Assembly (NCBI GenBank): GCA_002726335.1 | Contig: PBSR01000140.1 | Span: 1 to 29,804, forward strand | DNA from: Gemmatimonadaceae bacterium | Lineage (GTDB): Bacteria; Latescibacterota; UBA2968; UBA8231 | Length of the DNA stretch: 29,804 nucleotides | Direction: 5' to 3' | Part shown: one piece after another, positions 7,863 to 16,133 of the stretch | Layout: every line of letters starts with the position of its first letter | Position numbering within the stretch: the first letter of the stretch is position 1 | Notes under the pieces: model-generated | Database searches by the model: none | Seen by the model: the letters and a program-made list of their open reading frames with translations, nothing else | Told to the model about the DNA's origin: nothing | Position numbers and translations under genes: made by a program

Positions 7863-8807
7863 TCAGCACACTGGCGCAATGGTGATCGAGTCACCACGAC
7901 CATGCGGTCCCGCAAAATCGAGCTCTGGTCCCACGGGGACAATACGTGTGGGGTTGATGTCTGGATGCGTGACGTAATAGTGCTGCTTGATGTGGTTCAG
8001 ATTGACGGTATCGGCGACCCCGGGGAGCTGATAGATATCCCGGGTGAAACCCCAGAGATTCGGATAGTCGACGATGCGTCTCACATTGCACTTGAAGTGA
8101 AGGTAGTACACCGCATCGAATCGAATCAGCGTGCAGAAGAGTCGCAGATCCGACTCCGTCAGATGATTTCCCAACAGATAGCGTGTATTCGACAGGCGCT
8201 CCTCCAGTTGGTCGAGAGCCCGGAACAGCCGCATGACGCACCTCTCGTACGCGGCCTGTGTTCCGGCGAATCCGGCACGATACACCCCGTTGTTGACGTC
8301 CTCATAGATCAGCCCATTGAGGTCTGTCGCCTCGGCGTGCAGATCCTGGGGAAATAGATCGATGGCCCCCTGTAGTGGGGATGGGAAAACATCGTTGAAC
8401 ATCCGACAGATGTCATCCTCGGAGTTGTTGACGATCCGGCGCCGGGTTCTGTCCCATAAAACCGGAACTGTCACACGTCGATTCGGCGCCGGATCCGTCA
8501 GCTGATAGGCTTCAGACAGAAACCGGAAGCCCTCGTTCGGATCGGGCTCGAAGCCCTCCCCTTCGCCGAACCGCCAGCCTCGATCGTCGCGGACCGGGTC
8601 GACGACCGTCATGGGGATTACGTCTTCCAGTCCGCGAAGTTTCCGTGTGATGATCGTTCTGTGGGCCCACGGGCACGCGAGCGACACGTAGAGATGGTAG
8701 CGTGCCGCGCCAGCCGACGCGGCAGCCTCCCCCGCTGCAATCCACTCGCGGAATGTGTCCTCCGGACGGACGAACTCTCCCTGCTGTTGCTCAGCCTTGA
8801 TGTCCAT
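7863..8807 (-). CDS. glutathionyl-hydroquinone reductase (Xi-class GST, YqjG/ECM4-like)
   Basis: The 314-residue protein carries the CPWAHR motif (C45) diagnostic of Xi-class glutathione transferases. Cys reduces glutathionyl-hydroquinones with release of glutathione disulfide. Other family stretches are VTVPVLWDRTRRRIVNNSEDDICRMF (reading V-P-V-L-W-D then N-N-S-E) and the C-terminal helical domain with NGVYRAGFAGTQAAYE and LGNHLTESDLRLF. E. coli YqjG is 328 residues, so this is full length. ATG 8807 has GGAG about 10 bases upstream. The gene ends 27 bases before the receptor's preferred start, so both may share a transcript, though no functional link is evident. A cytoplasmic role in quinone or thiol redox balance is expected. 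Confidence 0.9.
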   Translation of the reverse strand: MDIKAEQQQGEFVRPEDTFREWIAAGEAAASAGAARYHLYVSLACPWAHRTIITRKLRGLEDVIPMTVVDPVRDDRGWRFGEGEGFEPDPNEGFRFLSEAYQLTDPAPNRRVTVPVLWDRTRRRIVNNSEDDICRMFNDVFPSPLQGAIDLFPQDLHAEATDLNGLIYEDVNNGVYRAGFAGTQAAYERCVMRLFRALDQLEERLSNTRYLLGNHLTESDLRLFCTLIRFDAVYYLHFKCNVRRIVDYPNLWGFTRDIYQLPGVADTVNLNHIKQHYYVTHPDINPTRIVPVGPELDFAGPHGRGDSITIAPVC

Positions 8808-8907
8808 GGACGGTTGCTCCGTTCCGTGTTAGTGTCGTCCGCAGACGCACACCTGTCTGTCAGCTCTGCGTGCCTGCAACCCATCTGCTCCTGAAGTAGC
8901 TCACGTC

Positions 8908-8925
8908 CACTTGCACAGACAAGTG
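8908..8925. promoter_or_regulatory. inverted repeat, possible operator between divergent genes
   Basis: Perfect six-base arms, CACTTG at 8908-8913 and CAAGTG at 8920-8925, are separated by six bases. They lie in the 166-base gap between the divergent GST-like and propeller genes, about 50 bases before the propeller start. The geometry fits a dimeric repressor site, but six-base arms also arise by chance. No regulator gene is adjacent. Confidence 0.25.
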
Positions 8926-8973
8926 ACGGTCTGCTTCATATCTCCCGAGGAGCGGCAGGCGCAGGAGAGCGCC

Positions 8974-10053
8974 ATGCTCACCAGACGGCCAGGAGAGGGC
9001 AGGATGTACTACCGACGACCGCTGCACAACCTCAGCGGGGTGTATCGCCCGCTGCCGACACAGCGCTTCCTGATGATGACGATGGGCGGCTTCTGGCCCG
9101 TCATCCAGAATCTGCACAACGGTCACCTGGGGGTCGTTACCCGTGACGGTGATTTCCACATCGGTGAGCGAGGGCGACTCGTCTTCGTCTACTCGCCCGA
9201 TGGGGGAGAATCGTGGAGCCATGCGGCCGTCATCTCGGGTGAAGGATCCGACAACCGCAATCCAGCGTTCGGGGTCACGTCCAGCGGTACGCTGCTCGTT
9301 TCCTTCATCGCTCAGGTGAACTACACGGACGGGGTCTATGACACCGGCGACAGAGTACCGACACCATTGTACCTGGCGCGCTCCGATGACCATGGGCAGA
9401 CCTGGACGACCGAGCTCGCCAGGGTCGAGGGAAGGGATGAATTCCCCGTCAGCTCGCCCTACGGCAAGATGCTCACCCGCGCCGATGGCGGTATCATGAT
9501 GCACTACTATGCCGACGGCGGCAGCCATCTCATCACTTCCAGTGATGATGGGCGGACCTGGGGCCGACCCGCCGCGATCGCCGGTGGCGGCTACAACGAG
9601 ACGGGGCTCTGTGACCTTGGGGAGGGGAGATTCCTTGCGGTGCTGCGCGACGACCGGGAAGGGGCGCTGTCAGTGTCCCGATCGACGGACGACGCCGTCA
9701 CCTGGTCGGAGCCGGTGCGGCTGACCGAGGCGAGGGAGCATCCAGGGGACGTCATCAAGCTGGCCGACGGGCGCCTGCTGCTCACCTTCGGCAGGCGAAC
9801 GACCCCCTGCGGCGTCTTCGGCCTCGTCAGCCACGACGACGGCGCGAGCTGGGATACGAACCACCGGCTTTTCCTCGTGGCCGACGTCGGCAGGGATCTG
9901 GGATACCCGAGCAACATTCAGCGCCAGGACGGGGCGATCGTCACCGTCTACTACGCCGACCAGCTGGTGCTGAGCGAGCCCCGGGCGGCGACCATCGGCA
10001 TCCATGGTGCCGCCGTCATCTATCGGGCGGAAGATCTACCCGTGATGCGTTGA
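8974..10053 (+). CDS. BNR/Asp-box propeller protein, exo-sialidase-like
   Basis: About 359 residues with five Asp-box repeats of the S-x-D-x-G-x-T-W type: SPDGGESW, SDDHGQTW, SSDDGRTW, STDDAVTW and SHDDGASW. This marks a six-bladed sialidase-like propeller. Such proteins cleave sialic acids or other terminal sugars, or act as lyase or binding relatives; the classical Arg triad cannot be confirmed by eye. There is no obvious signal peptide, so a cytoplasmic protein is likely. Two starts are credible: ATG 8974 (AGGAGA upstream) and ATG 9004 (GGAGAGGGCAGG upstream). The next gene, for a mannonate dehydratase-like protein, starts 23 bases after the stop, so the two probably form an operon for sugar breakdown. 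Confidence 0.78.
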   Translation: MLTRRPGEGRMYYRRPLHNLSGVYRPLPTQRFLMMTMGGFWPVIQNLHNGHLGVVTRDGDFHIGERGRLVFVYSPDGGESWSHAAVISGEGSDNRNPAFGVTSSGTLLVSFIAQVNYTDGVYDTGDRVPTPLYLARSDDHGQTWTTELARVEGRDEFPVSSPYGKMLTRADGGIMMHYYADGGSHLITSSDDGRTWGRPAAIAGGGYNETGLCDLGEGRFLAVLRDDREGALSVSRSTDDAVTWSEPVRLTEAREHPGDVIKLADGRLLLTFGRRTTPCGVFGLVSHDDGASWDTNHRLFLVADVGRDLGYPSNIQRQDGAIVTVYYADQLVLSEPRAATIGIHGAAVIYRAEDLPVMR

Positions 10054-10076
10054 CACCCCCATAGAGAGGCAATCAC

Positions 10077-11150
10077 ATGAATGAACAATCCTTCGAAGCA
10101 GGCCTCGCAGACGGCGAGGCTGCCGCGTCGGCCGCAGGAGACACATCAGGCCCTTCTTCGGGCGGTGGGCGCATGTATGTGCGCACACAGAGCTTTGGCT
10201 CGACCGACGCCGACCTGCGCTTCCTGCAGCGCTGCGGCGTGCGCCACAAGGCCGTCATCTTTCCCTTCCATCCGGACCACGGCTGGAAGCTCGACGATCT
10301 GCTAAGGGAAAAGGAGCGCCTCGAAGCCTTCGGCCTGACGCCGGACATGAGCGCTTTACCCATCTACGAGCGATTCCCGAATATCATCTATCATGGCAAG
10401 AGCCCGGAACGGGATCGCGAGATCGACCTGGTCTGCGAGATGATCCGGACCGCTTCGCGTGCCGGCATCGACTCTCTGCGCTACAACACATGCGTGCTGA
10501 ACATCGACCGTACCGAACGGGAGGAAGGTCGCGGCGGTTTCATGCACACCGCCTTCCGCCTGGACAATTTCCCGGAAGAGGAACGGGCCAGACTGACGGA
10601 CGCCGGGCGGGTCACGGCGGAGATGCACTGGGAGAGAATCGAGTACCTGCTCGAACGCATGATTCCCGTGGCAGAGGAATTCAAGGTGCGCATGGGCAAT
10701 TCCCAGGAAGACCCGCCCACGCCTCCCGGGTTCAGGGGCGTTGACAAAGTCCTCAACGACTTCGAGGGCATGCAGCGCTTCATCGAGATTCAGCGCAGTC
10801 CGTATCACGGCTGGAACTTCTGCGTCGGCTCCATCGCCGAAATGCTCGAAGACTCGGCCAACGAGATCTTCCCGTTTATTGAATACTTCGGCAGCCGCAA
10901 TACGATCTTCCTGGTCCATTACCGCAACCTCATCGGCGGACGCTTCAGCTTCCGCGAGGCCCTTCCGGACGAAGGCGATATGGACTTCTACAGAGTGCTG
11001 AAAGCCCTCAAGGACGTGGGGTATTGCTACGGCATCGATCCCGACCACGTCCCCCACAGCGAGGACGATCCCAAGGGCACTCATCAATCCTTTGCGTACT
11101 GCTTCGGCTACATCAATGCCATGATTCAGGCGGTCTACGGCGGAGCCTGA
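10077..11150 (+). CDS. mannonate dehydratase (UxuA)-like protein with altered metal site
   Basis: The 357-residue TIM-barrel protein resembles UxuA, which dehydrates D-mannonate to 2-keto-3-deoxygluconate in hexuronate catabolism. Matching parts are GVDKVLNDFEG, NFCVGSIAEM (C249), VHYRNLIGG (H281), PDEGDMDFYRVLKALKDVG and DPDHVPH (D323). In authentic UxuA the metal is held by a His in HPDDPP, plus Cys, His and Asp. Here the first segment reads NSQEDPP (208-214), so the His is replaced, probably by S209. The N-terminus has an extra ~30-residue Ala/Gly/Ser-rich stretch. GAGAGG lies about 9 bases before ATG 10077. It may be a divergent enzyme with another substrate or a different ligand set; I would not call it uxuA outright. 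Confidence 0.75.
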   Translation: MNEQSFEAGLADGEAAASAAGDTSGPSSGGGRMYVRTQSFGSTDADLRFLQRCGVRHKAVIFPFHPDHGWKLDDLLREKERLEAFGLTPDMSALPIYERFPNIIYHGKSPERDREIDLVCEMIRTASRAGIDSLRYNTCVLNIDRTEREEGRGGFMHTAFRLDNFPEEERARLTDAGRVTAEMHWERIEYLLERMIPVAEEFKVRMGNSQEDPPTPPGFRGVDKVLNDFEGMQRFIEIQRSPYHGWNFCVGSIAEMLEDSANEIFPFIEYFGSRNTIFLVHYRNLIGGRFSFREALPDEGDMDFYRVLKALKDVGYCYGIDPDHVPHSEDDPKGTHQSFAYCFGYINAMIQAVYGGA

Positions 11151-11156
11151 GCGCCT

Positions 11157-11693
11157 TCATGCCGCCCCCGCCAGGCGCACCACCTCCGCTGCCAGCTGGT
11201 CGACTCTCTCGGCCACTTCGTCGCTGGCGATCGTCATGCCGTCCGTGCCATCGTCGTCGAAATCGTCACTGGTGGCATAGACGAAACGGGGTACGATGAC
11301 ACAGCGATGGTTGAGCATGAGACTGTTGGCCAGAGACATGATCGACATGTAGCTCGAATGGCCGCCGGCGGCGCACAGGAACCCCACCGTCTTGTCGGTC
11401 CAGGCCTGTCGGCCGAGCTGATCTACCAGGTTCTTCACGGCGCCGTTGACATCGAAGTTGTAGATCGGCGCTGCCACCAGCAGGCCATCGGCGGCGGTGA
11501 ACGCTTCGGTCAGTCGCCCTACATCTCCCCCCTTGCTGGCCTCGGTACCATCGCACATGGGCAGGTCCACCTGTCGCAGGTCGACCCATTCGGTGTCGAC
11601 GCCGCGCTCCTGCAGCGTATTCAGGGCCCGGTGGGCCAGTACGCGAGACAGGCTCTGTGGGCGTAGCGACCCGCTGATCACGACGATGCGCAT
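11157..11693 (-). CDS. NAD(P)H-dependent FMN reductase
   Basis: The 178-residue flavodoxin-fold protein starts MRIVVISGSLRPQSLSR, where GSLR-S marks the FMN phosphate-binding loop of the FMN_red family (PF03358). The APIYNFDVNGAVKNLVDQL segment (about residues 75-93) is also diagnostic (usual form P-x-Y-N-x-S-x-x-x-x-K-N-x-x-D). It would reduce FMN, quinones or related acceptors with NAD(P)H in the cytoplasm. GAGG lies upstream of ATG 11693. The gene follows an oxidoreductase gene by 54 bases on the same strand and converges with the UxuA-like gene, with only six bases between the two stops and no visible terminator. Confidence 0.88.
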   Translation of the reverse strand: MRIVVISGSLRPQSLSRVLAHRALNTLQERGVDTEWVDLRQVDLPMCDGTEASKGGDVGRLTEAFTAADGLLVAAPIYNFDVNGAVKNLVDQLGRQAWTDKTVGFLCAAGGHSSYMSIMSLANSLMLNHRCVIVPRFVYATSDDFDDDGTDGMTIASDEVAERVDQLAAEVVRLAGAA

Positions 11694-11747
11694 ACTCAGG
11701 CCTCTGAGCCGGCTTGCTTCAGTCTGTCCACGTCGACCTCTCCCCTG

Positions 11748-12794
11748 TCATGTCGGGTTGTTCGCTCCGAGAATGGCGCGCAGTGACGGAATCAGGCCCG
11801 GCTCTGGCACGAAGGGCAGGTCGACCACCTCGCGGCGCAGGGAGCTGGCATAGATCCCCAGGACCACGTTGAAATCGCGCAGCGAGTTCTCCAGGCACAG
11901 GGGGTGCACGGCGCCGTCGTCCTCCAGCCAGTCGAACATGGCCTCCGTCATCGCCGCCTGTCCGAGAATGTCCTGATCGGGGTATTCGTGTGTGCCGGAC
12001 TCGAGCACTCCGTCGATGGCCATCTCCCAGCCCCACATCCACCAGTGCACGAAACCACGTTCACCGTAGATGGCGATACGTTTGTGCGTGTTGATGCCCT
12101 CCCGACCCACCCGGGGCGCCTGCGGTCCACACTGCAGGCGCGCGGTCACCCCGTCGGCGAAGGCGATGGCGGCCAGACAGCGGTCGGGCGCCAGGTGCTT
12201 GCGTGGCGTATCGGCGAGACCCTCGGCTCCGGATACCTGGGCGAAGACGGTCTCCGGGACCCCGGCGGGATGGAAGGCACCGATCGCCTGCAGCGCGTGC
12301 GTCCCCTGGTAGGCCAGGTTCATGCCCGCACTCACATCGACGAATCGTACGCCGCCAATAGCGCCATCGACAACCCGTTCCTGCAGCAGCCTCCGCCGCG
12401 GCTGGAAATGCAGCTGGTGATTGACGGCGATCTTGACCGCGGGCGCACGGGCAGCCCACTCGCTGATGGCGGTCCAGTCCTCACCATCGATGGCCAGTGG
12501 CTTCTCGACGATGAGAGCCGGCACACCGGCATCGGCGGCCGCCTCGAAGACCTCGAGCCGCACGTTCGGGGGGGTGTTCACATGCACCACATCCGGCCGT
12601 TCCTTCGCCAGCATCAAGCGATAGTCTGTATAACGCGCCGGCACGCCGAAGTGCTCACCGAAGGCAGCGACGTTCTCGCTGTTGCGTGACGACACCGCTA
12701 CCAGATGGCCCCGGTCGATATGGGCGTACGCCTCGGCGTGCCCCCGGGCCCTTGCACCGCTGACGCCGATGATCGCTGTCCTGTAGTCGCTCAC
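11748..12794 (-). CDS. Gfo/Idh/MocA-family oxidoreductase
   Basis: The 348-residue protein has an N-terminal Rossmann fold (TAIIGVSGARARGHAEAY) and the signature EKP sequence (IVEKPLAID), whose Lys is catalytic in the family. The C-terminal alpha/beta domain follows (MNLAYQGTHALQAIG, then ERGFVHWWMWGWEMA). Members oxidise or reduce sugars, inositols and related polyols with NAD(P). The substrate is not identifiable. It starts four bases after the stop of the zinc alcohol dehydrogenase on the same strand, so these genes are almost certainly co-transcribed and probably act on the same or successive intermediates. Confidence 0.88.
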   Translation of the reverse strand: MSDYRTAIIGVSGARARGHAEAYAHIDRGHLVAVSSRNSENVAAFGEHFGVPARYTDYRLMLAKERPDVVHVNTPPNVRLEVFEAAADAGVPALIVEKPLAIDGEDWTAISEWAARAPAVKIAVNHQLHFQPRRRLLQERVVDGAIGGVRFVDVSAGMNLAYQGTHALQAIGAFHPAGVPETVFAQVSGAEGLADTPRKHLAPDRCLAAIAFADGVTARLQCGPQAPRVGREGINTHKRIAIYGERGFVHWWMWGWEMAIDGVLESGTHEYPDQDILGQAAMTEAMFDWLEDDGAVHPLCLENSLRDFNVVLGIYASSLRREVVDLPFVPEPGLIPSLRAILGANNPT

Positions 12795-12798
12795 GCGC

Positions 12799-13815
12799 TC
12801 ACTGCCAGGGGTCGAGAACCACTTTGGCGCAGGCTCCCGTGGTCTGCAGCTCGAAGGCGTCCTGCACGGCGGACATGGGGAAGGTGTGCGAGATGAGCCG
12901 GTCCAGAGCGTCGCTGCAATGGCGCACCACCTGCCAGATGTTCTCCATATGACGCAGGTTATAGTGCCAGGAGCCCACGAGGGTAAGCCCCTTGCGGATC
13001 ATATCGGGACTGATGCGCAGCGGCGTATCGTCGCCGCACTCACCGACGAAAGCCACCTTCCCGTGACGTCGAGTGGCGTCGATGCAGAGCCTGTGGGCAG
13101 CCACGGCACCGGAGCAGTCGAGGGCCCGGTCCACGCCCCGACCACCGGTGAGCTCGCACAGCCGCTCGAGGGCCCCCTCGCCTGGATCCAGCACCTGCTC
13201 CGCGCCCAGATCCAGAGCCCGCTGCGCCCGCCAGGGGTGACTGTCGACGGCCAGCACCCTGGCGCCGCGAAACCGGGCATTGATGACGCCACCGAGTCCG
13301 ACCGGACCCAGACCCGTGATCAGCACCGTGTCAAAGGCGTCGAGTCCCATGCGTTCGAAGGCGCCGAAGGAGGGGCCGAGACCACAGCAGACCATGCCGC
13401 CGTGTTCGAAGGACACATCCTCGGGGATCACGGGCAGGAGCCAGTCGGGCTTGAGCAGGTACTGGGCCATCGTCGCCCGTCCCTCGCTGCCATTCGTGAA
13501 ACCGTCGAAGTCGACGGTGGACTCGCAGTGGATGTATTCGCCGGAGACGCACAGATGGCAGACACCGCAGGGATACTGGGGCATGACGGCAACACGGTCG
13601 CCGACTCGAACTCGGCCCGGTTGGGCCACGGCGGCAACCACCCCTGCGGCCTCGTGTCCGAGATGCTCACTCTGATGACCACTTGTGAATCCTTTGTACT
13701 CGGTGCACATGGGGGCGGCCTTGACCTCCACGAGGACCCAGTCCTGATGTGGCGTGGGGTCGGGCGCATCGACGACTGCGGCCTTCCGTGCGCCCTCGAT
13801 GACGACTTTCTTCAT
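12799..13815 (-). CDS. zinc-dependent medium-chain alcohol/polyol dehydrogenase
   Basis: The 338-residue MDR-family enzyme has catalytic zinc ligands C37 and the GHE pair H54-E55. A complete structural zinc site of four Cys is present (CGVCHLC followed by HC, about residues 100-114). The Rossmann loop reads GLGPVGLGG, followed by an acidic residue after VLAVD, which favours NAD over NADP. Substrate could be a sugar alcohol, threonine-like compound or similar; family membership does not decide it. It is the first gene of a leftward set with the Gfo/Idh/MocA protein and FMN reductase. The 105-base gap to the divergent GH36-like gene must hold promoters for both directions, but I see no clear boxes. 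Confidence 0.88.
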   Translation of the reverse strand: MKKVVIEGARKAAVVDAPDPTPHQDWVLVEVKAAPMCTEYKGFTSGHQSEHLGHEAAGVVAAVAQPGRVRVGDRVAVMPQYPCGVCHLCVSGEYIHCESTVDFDGFTNGSEGRATMAQYLLKPDWLLPVIPEDVSFEHGGMVCCGLGPSFGAFERMGLDAFDTVLITGLGPVGLGGVINARFRGARVLAVDSHPWRAQRALDLGAEQVLDPGEGALERLCELTGGRGVDRALDCSGAVAAHRLCIDATRRHGKVAFVGECGDDTPLRISPDMIRKGLTLVGSWHYNLRHMENIWQVVRHCSDALDRLISHTFPMSAVQDAFELQTTGACAKVVLDPWQ

Positions 13816-13920
13816 TGACCTTCCCTCTGTTGCACGTTCAGTTCACGGATGGGATGAAGTAAGGTAGTCAATCGGCCAACGCCAGCCGGCCGTGCCCACG
13901 CCCGACCAGAAGAGACGACC

Positions 13921-16089
13921 ATGGACATCGACGCTGAACTGGACGCCCTGCCTGCCGCCCAGCCGACTCCTGCCGACGGCGACTGGCTCGTGCACGATGT
14001 CGACGCTCGTGCAAGTCTGAGCCGTGCCGCGGGAGATGGGGCGCCGGGTCTGGTACTGTCCAACGGTCTGGTGCGCCGCGTCTTTCGCCTGGCGCCGGAT
14101 GCCGCCACCGTCGCTTTCGACAACCTTGTCACCGGCGCCTCGCTGCTGCGCGCTGTGAGCCCGGAGGCGCGCCTCGGTCTCGACGGCCAGGCCTTCGACG
14201 TAGGCGGACTGCTGGGCCAGCCGGAGTTCGCCTACCTGCGTCCCGAGTGGCTGCGGCACATGGAAGCGGACCCTGCCGCCTTCCACTGCACGGGATTCGA
14301 ACACGGCCCCACAGTGGCCCCCTTCATCTGGAAGCGCAAGCGCTACAGCGCCGATGGCGCCTGGCCTGCCCCCGGCGTACGCCTGACACTGCGCTTCTCC
14401 CCGCCTGACGGGGCACCCGCCGGTCTCGAGCTGGCCGTCATCTACGAGCTCTACGACGGAATCCCTGTCATGTGCAAGTGGCTGGAGCTGCACCATAGCG
14501 GCACGGCCCCGGTCCGAGTCGACACCTTCTCCGCCGAGGTCCTCGCTCTCGTCGACCACGAGAACTGTGTCGGCGACCAGGATCGCTGGAGCTATCCGCT
14601 GCTGCACGTCGAGAGTGACTACGCCTTCCATGGTATGGGACCCGCAGACGCCGACGTGACGACGTGCTGGCTGCCCGATCCACGCTACACGTCGCAGGTC
14701 AACTACAACCTGACGGCTCCCCTGCTGCTGGAGACGCGCCCGCCCATCGGTCCCGGCCTCGACCTGCAACCGGGACAGACCTTCCGATCCTTCCGCAGCT
14801 TCGTCATCGCCCTCGACAGCACCGACCGCGAACGGCGCGGCCTGAGTCTGCGCCGCTTCTACCGCACCGTGGCGCCGTGGGTGACGGAGAACCCCATCCT
14901 CATGCACGTCCGTCACGCCGACGACAAGGCCGTGCGCACCGCCGTGGATCAGTGCGCCGAGGTCGGCTTCGAGATGATCATCATGACCTTTGGCTCCGGC
15001 TTCGACGCCGAAACCGCCGATCCGGACGAGATCGCCCGCATCCGCGCGCTGGCCGACTATGCTCACGGCCGCGGTGTCGAGCTGGGTGGTTACTCACTGC
15101 TGGCCAGCCGCGCCGTCTCCGCCGAGGATGACGTCATCGATCCGGCATCGGGCGAGCGCGGCCATGCCGTGTTCGGCAATTCGCCGTGTCTGGGCAGCGA
15201 CTGGGGCCAGCAGTACCTGGAGAAAGTGCGCAGCTTCTTCGAGGCGACGCGTCTCGACATCCTCGAACACGACGGCTCCTACCCCGGCGACGTCTGCGCC
15301 TCGACCTCGCACCCGGGCCACCGTGACCTGGCCGACTCGCAATGGACCCAGTGGCAGGCCATCACCGGCCTCTATCACTGGTGTCGGGGCCGGGGCATCT
15401 ACCTCAACGTGCCGGACTGGTACTTCCTCAACGGCTCCAACAAGAACGGCATGGGTTACCGCGAGGTGAACTGGTCCCTGCCGCGGGATCGGCAGATCCT
15501 GCTGGGGCGACAGAACATCTACGACGGCACCTGGGAAAAGTCTCCGAGTATGGGCTGGATGTTCGTGCCCCTCGTCGAATACCACGGCGGCGGCGAGGCG
15601 GCCACACTGGAGCCGCTGGCTGAACACCTGGACGACTATGCCGCCCACCTGGCGCAGAACTTCGGCTCCGGTGTGCAGGCCTGCTACCGGGGTCCCCGGT
15701 TGTTCGACACGGACGCCACGAAGGCGGTCGCCGCCGAGTGGGTCGCGTTCTACAAGAAGTACCGGGACATCCTCGACTCCGACGTCATCCACGTGCGACG
15801 TCCCGACGCCCGCGACGTGGACTGCCTGCTGCACGTCAATCCGCGCCTGCCGATCCGGGGCCTGGCCATGGTCTACAACCCCCTCGACACGTCGGTACAG
15901 AAGCGCCTGCGGCTGCCCCTCTACTACACCGGCATCGATCAGGTTGCCCGTGTGCGCGAGCGCGACGGTGACACTGTCCGCCAGTGGCTGTCGCGGGACC
16001 ACGTCATCACGGTGAACCTGTCGATGGAACCGCGCAGCGTCACCTGGTTCGTCATCGAGGCTGCCACCGACGAAGAACGCGTGGAGTGA
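13921..16089 (+). CDS. GH36-like (clan GH-D-type) glycoside hydrolase
   Basis: The 722-residue protein has an N-terminal beta-sandwich (about residues 1-310; VLSNGLVRRVFRL and PVMCKWLELHH are typical of the supersandwich of alpha-galactosidase-type enzymes). A TIM-barrel part follows (about 330-610), then a small C-terminal beta domain. The barrel contains DILEHDGSYPGD, where D451 is the likely nucleophile by comparison with the (K/H)xD segment of GH27/GH36. ELGGYSLLAS, LNVPDWYFLNGSNKNGMGY and NWSLPRDRQIL may also line the active site. No signal peptide is visible. AGAAGAG precedes ATG 13921. The fold call is reasonable; the sugar specificity is unknown and the protein may belong to an uncharacterised family related to GH36. 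Confidence 0.65.
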   Translation: MDIDAELDALPAAQPTPADGDWLVHDVDARASLSRAAGDGAPGLVLSNGLVRRVFRLAPDAATVAFDNLVTGASLLRAVSPEARLGLDGQAFDVGGLLGQPEFAYLRPEWLRHMEADPAAFHCTGFEHGPTVAPFIWKRKRYSADGAWPAPGVRLTLRFSPPDGAPAGLELAVIYELYDGIPVMCKWLELHHSGTAPVRVDTFSAEVLALVDHENCVGDQDRWSYPLLHVESDYAFHGMGPADADVTTCWLPDPRYTSQVNYNLTAPLLLETRPPIGPGLDLQPGQTFRSFRSFVIALDSTDRERRGLSLRRFYRTVAPWVTENPILMHVRHADDKAVRTAVDQCAEVGFEMIIMTFGSGFDAETADPDEIARIRALADYAHGRGVELGGYSLLASRAVSAEDDVIDPASGERGHAVFGNSPCLGSDWGQQYLEKVRSFFEATRLDILEHDGSYPGDVCASTSHPGHRDLADSQWTQWQAITGLYHWCRGRGIYLNVPDWYFLNGSNKNGMGYREVNWSLPRDRQILLGRQNIYDGTWEKSPSMGWMFVPLVEYHGGGEAATLEPLAEHLDDYAAHLAQNFGSGVQACYRGPRLFDTDATKAVAAEWVAFYKKYRDILDSDVIHVRRPDARDVDCLLHVNPRLPIRGLAMVYNPLDTSVQKRLRLPLYYTGIDQVARVRERDGDTVRQWLSRDHVITVNLSMEPRSVTWFVIEAATDEERVE

Positions 16090-16101
16090 TTACTGCTTCT
16101 C

Positions 16102-16133
16102 CCCGGCAGCTTCACTGCCCGGCAGCTTCACTG
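16102..16133. repeat. tandem 16-bp duplication at end of oxidoreductase gene
   Basis: CCCGGCAGCTTCACTG occurs twice in a row (16102-16117 and 16118-16133). A third decayed copy (CTCGGCAACTTG) begins at 16134. The stop codon of the leftward oxidoreductase lies inside the second copy, and the first copy falls in the 38-base gap before the hydrolase stop. The array looks like local slippage or duplication of the gene's 3' end. Confidence 0.75.

Noticed and set aside
6226..7977. Long plus-strand open frame (583 codons) opposite the TonB-dependent receptor
   Set aside because: The minus strand encodes a recognisable full receptor. The plus-strand frame has low-complexity Gly/Val/Asp/Gln composition with no domain, as expected of a mirror frame in GC-rich DNA.
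11151..11156. Expected terminator between the convergent UxuA-like and FMN reductase genes
   Set aside because: Only six bases separate the stops and no hairpin with U-tract is visible on either side.
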